From: Myotis daubentonii
Taxonomy: Eukaryota; Chordata; Mammalia; Chiroptera; Vespertilionidae
NCBI RefSeq assembly: GCF_963259705.1
Contig: NC_081844.1
Coordinates: 37,141,341 to 37,205,340 of the forward strand
Direction of reading: 5' to 3'
Length of the DNA stretch: 64,000 nt
Position 1 is the first letter of the stretch. Every line of letters starts with the position of its first letter. Of the stretch, positions 25,138 through 37,628 are shown piece by piece. The position numbers and the translations under genes were made by a program. Below the pieces are notes generated by a model. That model did no database searches, was not told the origin of the DNA, and saw only the letters and a program-made list of their open reading frames with translations.

Positions 25138-26279
25138 GTTTACCTAAAATCCAAGCATGAACCTTGGACAGGAGAAAGATTTGGATGCCCTAGGAATGGC
25201 CATCTCACTGGTTCTCTTGTCTCCTCCAAAACATGTCCAAACCAGCCCCATGGGTGAGAAGGTCATAAGTTCACAAGCACTCCCGGGTCTTCCTCGGGAA
25301 CTCAGTCCCTCTGCGGCAGTCCTTCTTCCCAAGAAACCCTCAGACCGACCTGCACCCATTGTGTTACGTTTCCTCTGTTCTGTTCCACTGGCTTTGAACC
25401 TCCTGTTCGTATTACCGCAGATCGGGTTACTTCCCCGAGAGGCCTTCCCTCTATTATTCTTGTTCACCCAGCATTCCCTACCATGTTCATGTTCCTGGGG
25501 TGGGGCCCAGAGGAGGGTTGGGACAATACTAATCTGAACATTAGCAGATTAAATTGAACATTCCTGAGAGTTCAGGATAAAGCTAGATCTTATAAACAGT
25601 AAATAAAGAGCATTTGATTATTTATTGGGCTTCTAGGTCAGAAGCTTGGTTTCTGTAAAACACAGGCAAAAATCAGAATCATTCTCACAGGCTGTGATTC
25701 TTGGGGAAATGCCCCCAAGACACTGAAAATCACAAGGCATTCATAGTGTTCTTCTCTAAATACTTAGCCACATTTTTGTGGATGATGTTAACTTTATTAG
25801 TGTTCAGATTTGACCTTGGTCTAGATGCAATGGGAGGTTTACCATGACACCAATGAAGGGTAAGCCTCAGGGCCCCTCATCACTGCCCAAGTGCCCTAAC
25901 AATGTGTTCTAACAGTATATGTTTTTGTGAAATCAGCAAAAGTAAGATATTTTCATGACAAAGGTTAAGACCGTTGTATTATTTTCAGTCTGGCTTTCCC
26001 TCCATCGCTCTTATGATACGTATTCACACTTCAGTCACTTTGTGTAGTTAAGCATGACTCACTGTCCTGATGTAGAAGTGGCTTCCAGGCACACCCCAAT
26101 GGCCTACTGGTGCCATGAGATGGAAGTTGAAGACCAGAAACATGCCTGGGTGGAACATGTATTAAGGCTCCCAACCCTGGAAGTGTATACCACGCAGAGA
26201 CACAAGATTTGAAATATACATAGCCAGGGCTTGACTGGCTGACTTTTCTGGTTTTGTGAGATTCATGGAGTTTTTTATC
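25138..26279. other. Gene-free, AT-rich region
   Basis: No gene is seen. Much of 25540-26270 has the texture of an old interspersed repeat, but I cannot assign it. Confidence 0.35.
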
Positions 26280-26690
26280 TTTTAAAAATATGTTATTTGG
26301 GGAAAACTATGGAGAAAGTCAAAAGGTCATTGGTTGCTAGGATCAGGAGGAGGGAGGGGTGAAAAGGTGGAGCACAGGATTTTTAGGGCAGTGAAACTAT
26401 TCTGTATGATCCTATACTAGTGAGTACATATCACTTACCCATTTGTCCAAACCCACAGTATGTATAAGACCAAGAGTAATCCCATTGCAAGCTATGGGCT
26501 TTGGGTGATAATGATGTGTCAATGTAGGCTCGTCGACTGTAAAAAATGTACCACTCTGGTGGGAAATATTGATAATGGGGGAAGGACTATGCCTGTGTTG
26601 GGCAGGGTGCATATGGGAAATCTCTGTACTTCTATTTTGCGGTGGATCTAAAACTGTTCTAAAAATAGTCTTTTAAAAATAGGCAATTTG
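26280..26690 (+). mobile_element. Old L1 3' UTR fragment
   Basis: The phrases gatgtgtcaatgtaggctcg, gtaccactctggtgggaaat, gggaaatctctgtacttcta and gatctaaaactgttctaaaa are typical of the end of old mammalian L1 (L1M) elements in plus orientation. Confidence 0.82.
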
Positions 26691-27046
26691 TTACAATCTG
26701 TTTACTCATTCCAAATAAATATTCACTTTTGAGCCTACTTACGCATTCACAATCTTGTATTATTTTTCTTTAAGACGTTTCCAGATTGTTGAGGTCCCCA
26801 CAAAACGCAAATCTGACCTGTTTGTATGTAATAAATCCTGCAGCTATATTAACTCATAACTATGTCATTTTCCCATTCAAATTATAAATGCCTTGATGGT
26901 GAAAAAGTGTCTACTATTTCCTGTATTCAGTCCATGAAGTAAAACAATTCCTTGGCTGAAGGCGATAGGCCCTCTCATGGCACTCGGTTGGCTGGAACCT
27001 GAAGAAATGGTGTTCCTGGCCTTGGAAGTAGAGCACAAAGAATCTT

Positions 27047-27544
27047 TTTTTTTTATTGCTTAAAGTATTACAAAGGGTATTACATATGTGTCCATTTTTT
27101 CCCTCCGCCCTAGACAGTCCCCTAGCCTCCCCTATCCCCCGGTGTCTTATGTCCATTGGTTATGCTTATATGCATGCATACAAGTCCTTTGGTTGATCTC
27201 TTACCCCCCTACCTCCTGCACCCCCACTCTCCCCAGCCTTCCCGCTGCAGTTTGACAATCTGTTTGAGGCAGCTCTGCCTCTGTATCTATTATTGTTCAA
27301 AAGTTTATAATGGTCTCTATTATCCATGAATGAGTGAGATCATGTGGTATTTTTCCTTCATTGACTGGCTTATTTCACTTAGCATAATGCTCTCCAGTTC
27401 CATCCATGCCGTTGCAAATGGTAAGAGTTCCTTCCTTTTTAGAGCAGCATAGTATTCCATCATGTAGGTGTACCACAGTTTTCTAATCCATTCATCTACT
27501 GATGGGCACTTAGGCTGTTTCCAGATCTTAGCTATGGTGAATTG
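27047..27544 (-). mobile_element. 5'-truncated L1 insertion with 16-bp TSD
   Basis: A perfect 16-bp duplication, gagcacaaagaatctt, occurs at 27031-27046 and 27545-27560. The left end is a T run (poly-A on the minus strand), followed by L1 3' UTR sequence. The right part encodes the last residues of L1 ORF2p (minus strand, KKLWYTYMMEYYAALK-like and FATAWMELESIMLSEISQ motifs) with little decay. The element is about 500 bp and is truncated at its 5' end, the usual outcome of target-primed reverse transcription. It is one of the younger insertions here. Confidence 0.93.
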
Positions 27545-28098
27545 GAGCACAAAGAATCTTGTCCTGCGATTGCTGGTCACTTGGTGTTGTCTTGAGCTAA
27601 AATAGAAGGGGATCATAGGAAGCACCTATTGTTCCATGTCGTGGGAGGCAACTGCAAATAGTGAACTACCCAAGCCAGTGGCTTCAGAACTGAGTTCCTG
27701 GTGCAGTAAACGAGATAATGGCATCCTGCCCTGGAGAGCAGGGTCCAGAGGGGCTAAGAGGTCCTTCTGCGTGGTCATCCCCTCCTGATGCTCCCACCGC
27801 TGTTAATGACATGGAGACACACTGCTTCACTGACTGTTGTGTACTTTTCTATGTCTAGACATTTCAAGTTCACTCCTTCTGGGAGACAAAATTGGTGAAG
27901 TTTACATTTTGTTTTCTCTGAGTTCCTGCTTGGTTAGAGTCAAAGAAATTGGGTAAATTTGTTCTTTGCAGAAAAGCTACCATGCAGATTCTCCCAGAGC
28001 AGAGAAAGATGAGTTGAATTGAAGATGGTAATGAGGTTTATCTGGCCATTCTTCCTGGGACCATGCTTGAAGGAGAAGCCCTGTCATACCTGCATCGG

Positions 28099-28112
28099 CC
28101 AGCAGAGGGCGA
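28099..28112 (+). promoter_or_regulatory. CTCF-like motif
   Basis: Reads ccagcagagggcga, a good match to the CTCF core, same orientation as the motif near 25122. Motif only. Confidence 0.35.
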
Positions 28113-28454
28113 GACATCCCCACTGGTAGGAAGAGAGTTGACTCCAGAGCCAGGGTTCTTTCCTTGGTCCACCTGGGTTGCAAGGCCCGCTCTGCAGATT
28201 TCAGGTTATGTTCCCGCCCCTCTTGAGGAGGTGGCCCCACCTGAGGAGGCTGCTAAGAGCACTGAGCCTGGACATCTGGCCTGCGCTGCTCTGGGAACTT
28301 GGAGCATCTCCCGTGCCCTGGATGGAGAGCCGCCTCCAACCTGCGGGTCTTCTCTAGAAGAGTCCGGAAAAGGTGCTCCAGAGAAGCTCTTGGGAATGAG
28401 ACAGATCCAGGAAGGCGACCCCCTGCCTCATCTCCCTAATCCTGTCTGAACCAC

Positions 28455-28600
28455 ACAGGGGTCTTACAGCAGGTTGCCAGATATAATACAGGACGCCCAG
28501 TTCAAATATTGCGTGGGAAATACGTATACTTACACATTATTTTTTGTTTATCTGAAATTCAAATCAAATTGGGTGTCCTTTCTCTTTTTTTGCTAACGAT
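28455..28600. repeat. Ancient palindromic DNA-transposon relic (MER-type)
   Basis: A left arm with ggttgccagatataatacag and cgcccagtt, and a right arm with tttatctgaaattcaaatca and gggtgtcctt, are inverted relative to each other. This resembles an old mammalian MITE whose family I do not name. Confidence 0.5.
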
Positions 28601-29890
28601 GTTACCACCCAGCTCTCCTAAGACAGCTAAAATATTCTAGCCCAGTGCAGACCAAAAATAGGGTTCCTTCTCCCTCCCCTGAGACCCTTTGCCCCCAAAA
28701 CTCTGTCAAGCAGCTGCTTTATTAGGTTCGCTCTGACCTAAACCCTTCACTTCGGAAAGGGCCGGAACTGTGGGTGAAGAGGGCCCTTCACACTTTCGTT
28801 TCCTCAGCCTTATTTGGCCTTTTAGTAGAGCAGACAGGCCTGTGCTTCACGGAGCAGGAAACTGCAAGCCAAGAATCCTGACTCGTCCAGGGACCCTGGT
28901 GGAGAGACTTGCAGAAACTGTGCGTGCCTTCCGACATCATAGCTGGAAAGCAGAGGGCGTGGGCCCAGCGCCGCAAGCTCCAGGAACCAAAATGCCCCAA
29001 AGAGAGCACGGCTTTGTACCCTGCACCCCACGGCCCTGGCAGGCGGCCGGGATTCTGAGACAGGCGTGGGGGGACCTGATTGTGCAGGCAGCCCCGCCAG
29101 CAGGACACCTGGGCCCATCGCCGCCTCAGCAGCGGCCCCAGCGGCAGCCACACTTTCCTGTGCAGCCGCTGCAGCTTGTAGGATGCTGATAACGGGAACA
29201 ATGCCGCAGAGGAAAAGTGCAGGAGTGGGACAATGAGCCGGCCGCGGGGACTCTCCCAGGCCAGGCGGGACCGAGGAAGGAGCTGCAGGTCCCAGGGGCC
29301 AGGCCGGAGACTGCTCTGTGTCTGGAGGTGGTTAGGGGGGTGCCCAGAGCCCCAGGAAGGAGGGCTGGCGGCTGGCTGTCCCTCCTCAGGGCAGCCGTCA
29401 CATTGTTCCAATCCCCAAGAGACTCCTCTCGCTCGCTCTGTGGGTGGGGCAGTGCCGACAGGGAATCATTAACCGAGGAGGGACCTTCCGGGCCTCCCCG
29501 GTCAGGAGGGCAAGTGTCCACAGCTAGAACAGGAGACGATGGTTCCCAGGATGACCACAGAGCTGACCCCAGGAGCCCCTCAACTTCAAACTCACTCTCC
29601 TGCCTCCCTGCCTATGTCATGCCAAGCAAGAGGGCTCTTTAACACCACCCCCCATAGGTGCAGAGGAGCTGGGTACCCACAGGACAACACAAAGACAGGC
29701 CTGAGAATCACTCAGGGGGACTGGCTGTTGGGGGCAGCCAATAGGCAAATATCTCAGGATTTGGCCAAACATTAGACCTAGTTGTCTTGCTGGCTGAGTC
29801 CTCTACTCTCAGTCAGGGGTGTCTGCTAAGGTGCCCCAGGTTGTCTATGGTGCACAGCATGTGGTAGGTATGAGGCAAATGTGTGTAGAA

Positions 29891-29942
29891 TACAGCGTGG
29901 GGCAAAAGTAGGTTTACAGTTGTAAGTACACGAAACACAGAG
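29891..29942 (+). mobile_element. Possible solo mariner-type terminal repeat
   Basis: The stretch following a TA dinucleotide reads cagcgtggggcaaaagtagg and continues into tttacagttgtaagtac. This resembles the end of a Tc1/mariner-type MITE seen in vesper bats. The opposite inverted end was not found nearby, so it is a fragment or a chance match. Confidence 0.5.
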
Positions 29943-31364
29943 GGTGTCCGCAGCAGGGTCTGTCATGGAGGCCAGCGCGCAGGTGAAGGGCATGGACACA
30001 GCAGGCCCCTTGAGAGAGAAACATGATCATCAGCTGTGGCTTGGGAGGAGCAAGAAATAATATTTAGAAGAAGAACCCAAATACCAAAATGTTATTTTTG
30101 ATACTAAAACCAAAGACCAGTTCTTGCCCAAAGTCCTCATGGAGAGAATTCAGAGTGAGGCAATGATGCCTTCCCCAGAGATGGGGGCCTGCTTCTCAGC
30201 GCTCCTCCCAGGTCAGACAGGGCCAGGATGGAAGGCCCTAGAAAGAGGCTCTGGGATATGGCCCACGGGCCCAGGTGTATGCTGTTTTGACTTCATTTTA
30301 AGGCAAAATTTTAAGGGGCAGATTCTAGTTATCAAAAGAATTGGACGTTTCACACAGCCCCCGAGCAATCCTCCGCCGCCCCTGATTCTGTTGAGCTCTG
30401 GCTGGGAATGGGGTGTCAGGAGTAGGAGGTGTTTCTGTCTGCAACACCTGGGAGGGCCCCTGTGTGGGCTCCTGGTTCAGCTCAGGCCTCCGCTGAGCTG
30501 CGTGATGCGGGTGGGGCCGCCATCCTCTTGTGAAAGATCAGTTTGAGAGGCTACTCCACCCATCTCCACCGGAGGTCAGCCAGGTCAAGGACCCAGCCAA
30601 GCCAGACTGGGCCTGGCCCAGTGCAAGGTCTACCTGGTCATGAGCAGGTAAGCTGGCTTTTACCCTCCTAAGTACTCCCACCCGACCCCCAGCACCGCCC
30701 TTCGCACACACCTCAATCTGTATTTGTGGGTAAAACTCATTCAACCTTAGCGGCATCATCTCTGTAGGGGAAAGGTAGCAGTTTTGCTGGCAGGAGCCAG
30801 GGCACCTTTGAAGGCCTCTACCTCCACGTCCCCAGGATGCAGAGCAGCCATGGGCCGCACTGACCAGAGAGGTAGGCGTCAGACACCAGGTGCAGCCCTG
30901 GGAGCAAATCCTGGCCACTGGACACTAAGCTGCATCTGTTTAGAAAGATTCTAGCACATTCTCCAGGTTGGCCCAGGATACCTTTGCATTTGTTCCTAAC
31001 TGGTCCCGCTGCCTCTCCCTGGGGTATCCTCAGAGAGCTGGGGGGCCACACAAGGGCAGTGCACAGAGCTCCCTGTTACGGACTGTTTTGTCAGCATTTG
31101 GCATGCAATCAACAGAGATGACACCAATTACTTGTGTCACAGCTTCTGGGGAAGACGGAGATGTATGACATCCAGTGTGGGGGCCATTCATCAAGGCCTG
31201 AGACGGGCCGAGGGTCTGTCACAGTGACAGGGAGTTGAATCTCCCAGGACAGCTGGTGGCAAAGTGCATTCTATCATCAGAATTGACGCCTGGGCCATGG
31301 CGCGCAGCCCAGTGCGAGGAGGAGGACTTTTGGAGCCAGGCAATCTAAGCCAAAAAGCCACCCC

Positions 31365-31366
<2 letters not shown>
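29943..31366. other. Gene-free region
   Basis: Nothing beyond short chance frames is recognised. Confidence 0.4.

Positions 31367-31410
<44 letters not shown>
31367..31410. repeat. (AC)22 microsatellite
   Basis: Uninterrupted AC run. Confidence 0.98.
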
Positions 31411-31412
<2 letters not shown>

Positions 31413-31674
31413 CTGTGTCTGGTCAAGCTGGGCCCTCCCTAAACTTCTGGGCTTTTGATGCTTCTGTCTCCTCCCCTGGAATCTCCCACCCCAGGTCCCA
31501 ACTCCTCCAGGTCAAAACCCTGCTCTTTCTTCAAAGTGCCGATCAAAGGCTATCTCTTTTGTGAAATTGTCCCCAATTCACTCCCCTCTGGTTTGAATGT
31601 GCTCACCCCAGCTGTATGCCAGGAGCATGCTCTCCCTGCTAAGCAGGCATTTCTAACCTGTCATAATCATAACT

Positions 31675-31850
31675 TACTTATTAAATATTTACTATGGCAC
31701 CTGTCCACATTTATTACACCACCTCATTCTCACAACCGCTTAGTCAGGTGGGTTTTAGGCCCATTGTCATAGATGGGTAAACTGAGGCTCACGGACATTG
31801 GTGACTTGCCCTAAATTACAAGTAGCATGTGACAGATGGGCAAACGTAGG
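31675..31850. repeat. MIR relic
   Basis: Core phrases gatgggtaaactgaggctca and gtgacttgccctaaattaca. Confidence 0.65.
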
Positions 31851-31866
31851 TATAAAGAAGGGACGA

Positions 31867-32106
31867 TAGCCGAACCGGTTTGGCTCAGTGGATAGAGCAT
31901 CGGCCTGCGGACTCAAGGGTCCCAGGTTTGATTCCAGTCAAGGGCATATACCTTGGTTGCGGGCACATCCCCACTGGGGGGCGTGCAAGAGGCAGCTGAT
32001 CAATGTTTCTCTCTCATTGATGTTTCTAACTCTCTATCCCTCTCCCTTCTTCTCTGTAGAAAATCAATAAAAATCTATTTTAAAAAAAAAGAAAAGAAAA
32101 AAAAAA
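31867..32106 (+). mobile_element. Ves SINE with 13-bp TSD
   Basis: Flanked by aaagaagggacga at 31854-31866 and 32107-32119. It is full-length with an A-rich tail ending in a long A run, and looks young. Confidence 0.93.
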
Positions 32107-33840
32107 AAAGAAGGGACGACAGAGGGGTCTGTGGAAGGGGACTTCGGGACCCTCCCACGTACGCTTGGGGCCCTCCACTAGAAGGAGGCTTCCGTCAGGA
32201 CACAGGCGGCTGAGATCATCTGGTCCTGGGACATCCCACCAGCCTGGGAGGACATTTGGTGTCGTGGGGCCCAATCTCCTCCCTGAGCGCGGGCCTGCTT
32301 CAGCTCACCCTGCACAGTCCACGTGGGATGGGGCTCACAGTCCTGAGGGTTTGAGTCGTTCTTGTGAAACGTGATTCCCAGTTGAGTCCTGGCTCACAGG
32401 GTGCGTGGTTTGCTTCACACCCCAAGATGCTTGAGGACACGTCCTTCATCCCTGGAGAGGGACGGTCCTTGTCCAGCAGGCATCGGTCTCCTCCGGTTCT
32501 CCGAGAAGCCACTGGCTGTCACACCTGAGGGATCTGCCCAAGACGCCTTTCCCTGGAGGGTTTCTCTAACCCTCTTATTTGCGCATCCACATCAGGGCAG
32601 GTTTTACCTTGCTTCTCCACTGGGCCGTGCTGAGGGACTGAGGGCACCGGGCTGGGCTTTGTAAAATGTGCAGTGCCACTCTCCTGGGAGGTGCGGTCAG
32701 CTGGATTGGGGGGTGGGGTGGGGGGGCTGGAACAGAACCCACGGAGAGATGCAGATCTTAGTCAAGGTCCAAAAAGGCTGAGGCTGGCAGGTCCCAGGCC
32801 CCAAGCTAGGACCACGCCAGAGGTCCTGCGGAGCCACCAGCCCACAGCTCTGCTCTTTGATGGGAAGTCAGGGAGGTGACTCAGCCCAGCAGGCAGAGCG
32901 GGGAAGGGACTCGAGGAGTGTGGTGGGTGAGCAAACAGGCCCAGAGGCATGAAAGGGCTGGTCTGAGGTCACCCAGGTCATGACCAAAGAGCTGAGATAG
33001 CACCCCTTCCCCACGCTGCCAGGAGAGGCCCCCATAAGGGGACCTTCGTAGGAGGGAACACTAGCTAGCATGGAATTCTTCTTCTGTCTTCGGTGTGGAC
33101 TCTGCATCCAAGAAACCACTCAAGTGTGGCAGTTGCAGGAGCCACTCAGCCATGTGCCCCTCAAAGAACTCACAGAGGATGTCACATGGCTGCTGCAAAG
33201 GACTGTCTTTTCTAACTGAGGAAGCTGAGGCCAAAGAGGGTGACAAGGCCAAGTCTCCCCCTCGTGCTGCAGAGGGGACTCAGGCGTCACGCCCCGGCTT
33301 TCCGCCACCGTGTGTGGTCACCTATCCTGCTGCCACCCCGCGTCATAGGCCACCAGTCTGCTGCCCCAGCTTCTCCCCTCCTAGTTTCCCTCATCCCAGC
33401 TCTTGATTCGCTTGAGACCACATGTTGCCCTCAAATTACATACCGTGCCCCGTGAACCCCATCTCAGAGCCCGGGCCCCAGCCCACTGCCTCCTCAGAGC
33501 TCTGGACACCAGGAATTGGAAAATGCAGCCATCAGCACTTTTCCGATTTAAAGTGACCCCGTTGCATTCATTAATTAAACCTCCCTGGCCTCTCAGAGAG
33601 GGAGGCCACAGAGTTATTCCCACTTAAAGCCGGAGGGAGAGGTAGGCAAGCTCCCGCCCACCCACTGAAAGGAGAAGCAGAAGGGTCCCTGGAAAGGGAA
33701 GGGGACGCCCCTCCCTTGTCCATCCCTCCACACACCAGAACAGAGCCTCCATGGTAAGTCCAACAAGGTTCCACACTCCCATCCTTCCAGGCCCAGGCAG
33801 GCTGAGGGGAGGGGCTTCACGCCTGCAGCAGGATACACTG

Positions 33841-33888
33841 GGAAGGGCGGGGGTGGGGGCAGGGGCGGGGGCGGGGGGGGGGGGGGGA
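33841..33888. repeat. G-rich tract with G-quadruplex potential
   Basis: Six or more runs of four or more G separated by single bases or short spacers, ending in a run of about 15 G. Such sequence can fold as a G-quadruplex; function is unknown. Confidence 0.85.
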
Positions 33889-36800
33889 CAGCCCAGAAAA
33901 TGCGAATCGGCTCAGGGAGCGGTAATGGGAAGATTTCAGCGTGATGTATGGTGCCGGGAACGTTATTAATGGTTTGCTGATTTTTACCTTTAAAACCTTT
34001 GGGCAGATTATTTATTATGTCCTTGGCATGCCTATGATCTATGGAGGGGGCACTAATCTGCGAGCACGGCCCCCCATGTCCCTGCTCCTCTACAGCGTCT
34101 AATTAGGCTGGGACACTGCCCTCCCTGCCCGCGCTCTCACCCACAGGAGCAGAGGAGGCGGCCTGGGCTCTGGGGCCTCAGCTCGGGGCTGGGGAGTCAG
34201 CCTGGCCTGCAAATCAGGGAACCCAGTTTCTAGGCCTGACTCCGCATTGACTTGCTCTGTGACCTTGGGCCAGGGCGCGACCTCTCTGGACCTCTGTGCT
34301 CCTATCTGTCCAGCAAGGTGCTAGGGTCCAGTGACACAGAAATATATACACAGGCAGAGCCAAGATGCAGCAGGTATAGGGTCTGAAAGCCTCAGGCTTC
34401 CATGACAAAGGGAATGAAACACGGCGGTACTTTTCCAACACTTCACTGTCGCCAGCCCTGGAAGCCAAGCATTTCTGAGTCAGTTGGGAAGTCAGTCTTG
34501 TTCTGGGCCCTCTGCTGTGGCTGCTAACCACAGGCGGGGCCTGGTGAATCCTGCCTCCCGAGTTAAGGAGGAATGGCTGGACCCTCTAAGGACATGGGTT
34601 AGGGACAGAGCCAGGACTAGAAGCCAAGTACAGCGAGGAGGGTCATCTTGACCCCCAGAGTGCAAGGCCTCAGGCAGAAACACCTAGATCTGAGGCCACA
34701 CCCTTCGTGAGGCCGGGCCCTTCCCCCAGGGATCCAGGGGTCCTGATAGTCCTGGCTCTTCTCGGCCTCGCCTGGCTGCTCCCCGGCCTGTCAGCTGCCA
34801 TCACCTCTGTTAGATTGGCCTTTTGGGTGGGACTACCCACCCTTGTGAGGGTCCGGCCCGCGTGCTGCAGGGCGTTCAGCATCCTGGCCCCTGCACACCA
34901 ATCCTTCCTGGGTCTGTGTTTTGGGGACCTGATGGCTGGTTGGGGCTTTGAGCCAGGGGCCACCTTAGCTGCCAGCTGGGCTGGCTGAAGCCTGGTCCTC
35001 CTGGAGGTACAGGAAGAGGCCTGCCCTCACATTGGCCAAAGCTCCATCCCCTTCATTCTAACCAAACTCTTTTGCCTTCCAGATTGGGTATTTCTCAGGT
35101 CACTGGCCTGGGGGAGTCCTCAGAGCACCTCCATTTCTGTGGCTCTTAGCCCCCTCTCTGCTCTACACCCTCTACCCACAGACTACCACCCCACACACCA
35201 CATGACTTTCCATGGTTTCTCCTCATTGCTGTCATCCCCACCCTACGGCCCCCTGACCTTCAGTCTCAGCTCATAACAAATTCACCCCGTCCTGAGCCAG
35301 TCTTTCCTGCCTGTAGAACACCCAGCCCATCGTGCCCCCAGTCACACAGCCTGGCCTGCGGCTGCGGTTGCTGCTGAGACCTCTTCCACAGCACGTCCCA
35401 GTTTCCCAGCCACTGTCTGCGGTTTCCGCTGTCACATGGGCACATGGAGCAGGAACACAGATCTGCTATTTCACGTATAGGTCAGGAGGGTAGCACTGCA
35501 GTCCAATGAACCCCAGGGAGGGCCACACAGGCAGGTACGGGAAATGGGCACATCAGGGGCCATGGTCTCATCTCTGTGTCCTCAGCACATGGCCTGGCAC
35601 CAAACAGCGGCTCAACGTGAGCTGGATGAAAGTCCTGACAAACGCCAATCTTCTTGGTGAGCGGTGCGCCCTGAAACGCAGGCCCAAGGAATGCAGGGAA
35701 CCCTCTCACAATCAGCCTTCACGGTGCTGTTGTGACGTCTGATGGCAATGAACCCATTGGCAGAAATCATCCTCTCCATCTTCAAAGCCAGGATGAACTG
35801 GGCACTGTCTGGTGGCATAGAAGGGTTTACAAAGAGGGACTAGGCTCAGCTTATCATGTAGGCAGTCTATCCCCTCACCCACCCCTCAAATTCAGAACTC
35901 TTTGAGGGTTTGACTCTGATATGTATTTGGGAAGGCCAGGTGTGCGTGGAAGGCTGTGGTCACTGGGGAAGAGAGATCGTTGCTCCCTAAAGGCAAAACA
36001 AAAGAGCTGTTCTCTTCAGCCCTGGTCCCCAACATTTTCTAGAGCTGCCTGTCCTGCTGGGGCCTGTCTCCAGGCCCAGGAAAAGCTCCTCATGCTGGGG
36101 CAGAACAAAATAGGATGTGGGGTTCAGCCTTTTCCAAGAAATGAATCACTTTCCAATTCTCACCCTTTCCACCCTTCCATCCATTGCACCGGGGGAGTAT
36201 CTGCTCCCCGGGGTCTGTTCTTTCCTGGAACTACTGTGATTGATGAAGCTTTGATAGGTTCCCAGTTCATCCCTTTGCCTTGAGGCAGGGTGTTCTCAAG
36301 CAGCCTGGAATGTTAGGAAACAGCCTCAGTCTTTCTGGGGGATAGTAGGAGAGACAGAAATCAGGAGAAGGATGCTGATTCTCTCCCAGCCCTGTGCCTA
36401 TGGGGGAGCCACTCTGCTCCTGAATTTCAGTCTCCCCGATTATAAAATGCAGCAATAAAAATACCTGTGGCATTTGGGGTGGGACTTCCCATCCTGTGAA
36501 GGACTGGCCCACGTGCTGCAGGGCATTCAGCATCCTGGCACTTGCATGCCAAGTAACCCCAGTTCCCCCAGGCCTTCTGACAAACAAACACGTTCAGTGC
36601 TTTCCCAAGGCTTCCCAGAGCTGGAAAACCACAGGTTCCCTGTTCCTTATCAGGGAGAGGCTGGGGAGGTATCAGGGATGTCCCCTAGGAGGTGGATCCC
36701 GGGGTTAGGAGACACCAGCGGGGACAAGATATAAGAACCTGGAAGACTCAGCCCAGCAGATAAGGGCAGCACTGCAATGTGGCCAGAGGTGCAAGCCCAG

Positions 36801-36954
36801 GAGAGCACAGCTACACCAACCGGCATTTGGCAATGGGGCTCCAAGGGGATTTGGTGGGGCTCAAAGCCCAGCCCAAGGGTACAAGACAAGAGGACCCTCA
36901 GAATGTGGGGCTTGGTGCCAGGTTGTGTGGAAGAAGAAACCCAGGCCGAGGAGA

Positions 36955-37130
36955 GTCAAATTTGGGTTCAAATCAAGGCTTTCGCATGTACCAGCCGTAC
37001 ATCTTTGGGCGACTCGCCTCTGAACCCATTTCTTCATCCATAAAGTGGCAATCAGAAAATTCTGTAGGGTTGTGGCAAGTATTAAAGGTGACAATGTACA
37101 TAAAAGCCTCTTCCAGATACACCTTTGGAA
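36955..37130. repeat. MIR relic
   Basis: Core phrases tttgggttcaaatcaaggct and cccatttcttcatccataaa. Confidence 0.6.
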
Positions 37131-37628
37131 TGCAGTGAAAGATTGCTGGTTTCCTTGTGGATAGGAGGAAGTTGCACCTTCAAGCACAAAGTAGACCCTC
37201 CATTGAAGGGCACTCAGACTGAGCTGAATTCCACAGCAAGGGCTTGAGCCCAGTGGAAAGGCAACAGCCCAAATTAATCCCAGGACTGTTTTGATGCCTC
37301 TGGCCAAAGGTCAGGGCTATCCTGGAGCCCAGAGGTTTAAGTGCTATGGGGCCCTGTATATGTCCACACTCTCTCTGTTCACACACCTTCGACTTCAGAG
37401 ACCCTGACTATCACTATTCACCATCCAAGCTCATGCTTGCCCTCTCTGTTCCTTTGCTCCTATTGTCCATCACCTCCACCTGGAATGCCTTTCCCCTCAT
37501 CTCTCACCAAAGCTTATTAGGCAAGACCCAGGCCCAGTGTCATTGTCCACCTGGCGCTTTCCTGGACAGCCAAACTGAAGGTAGCCTTGCCCATTCAAGT
37601 GTCCATAATGGTTTATCCACATCATGGT

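Larger units (their letters stand above)
27561..29890. other. Gene-free region with a GC-rich centre
   Basis: 29000-29500 is GC-rich with CpGs and long frames on both strands (for example 29411-28788 minus) that share no family signature. Holds the MER-type relic at 28455-28600 and a CTCF-like motif at 28099. Confidence 0.4.
32120..37628. other. Gene-free region
   Basis: Contains the G-rich tract (33841-33888), a MIR-like stretch at 34225-34320, two copies of an ancient hAT-like phrase (34850-34900, 36490-36545), an L2-like 3' end near 35565-35640, and a MIR at 36955-37130. No gene is supported. Confidence 0.4.

Noticed and set aside
27320..27625. Functional reverse-transcriptase gene
   Set aside because: Only the last part of L1 ORF2p is present in a 5'-truncated insertion.
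28788..29411. 207-codon minus-strand frame
   Set aside because: GC-rich block open in several frames on both strands; no family match.
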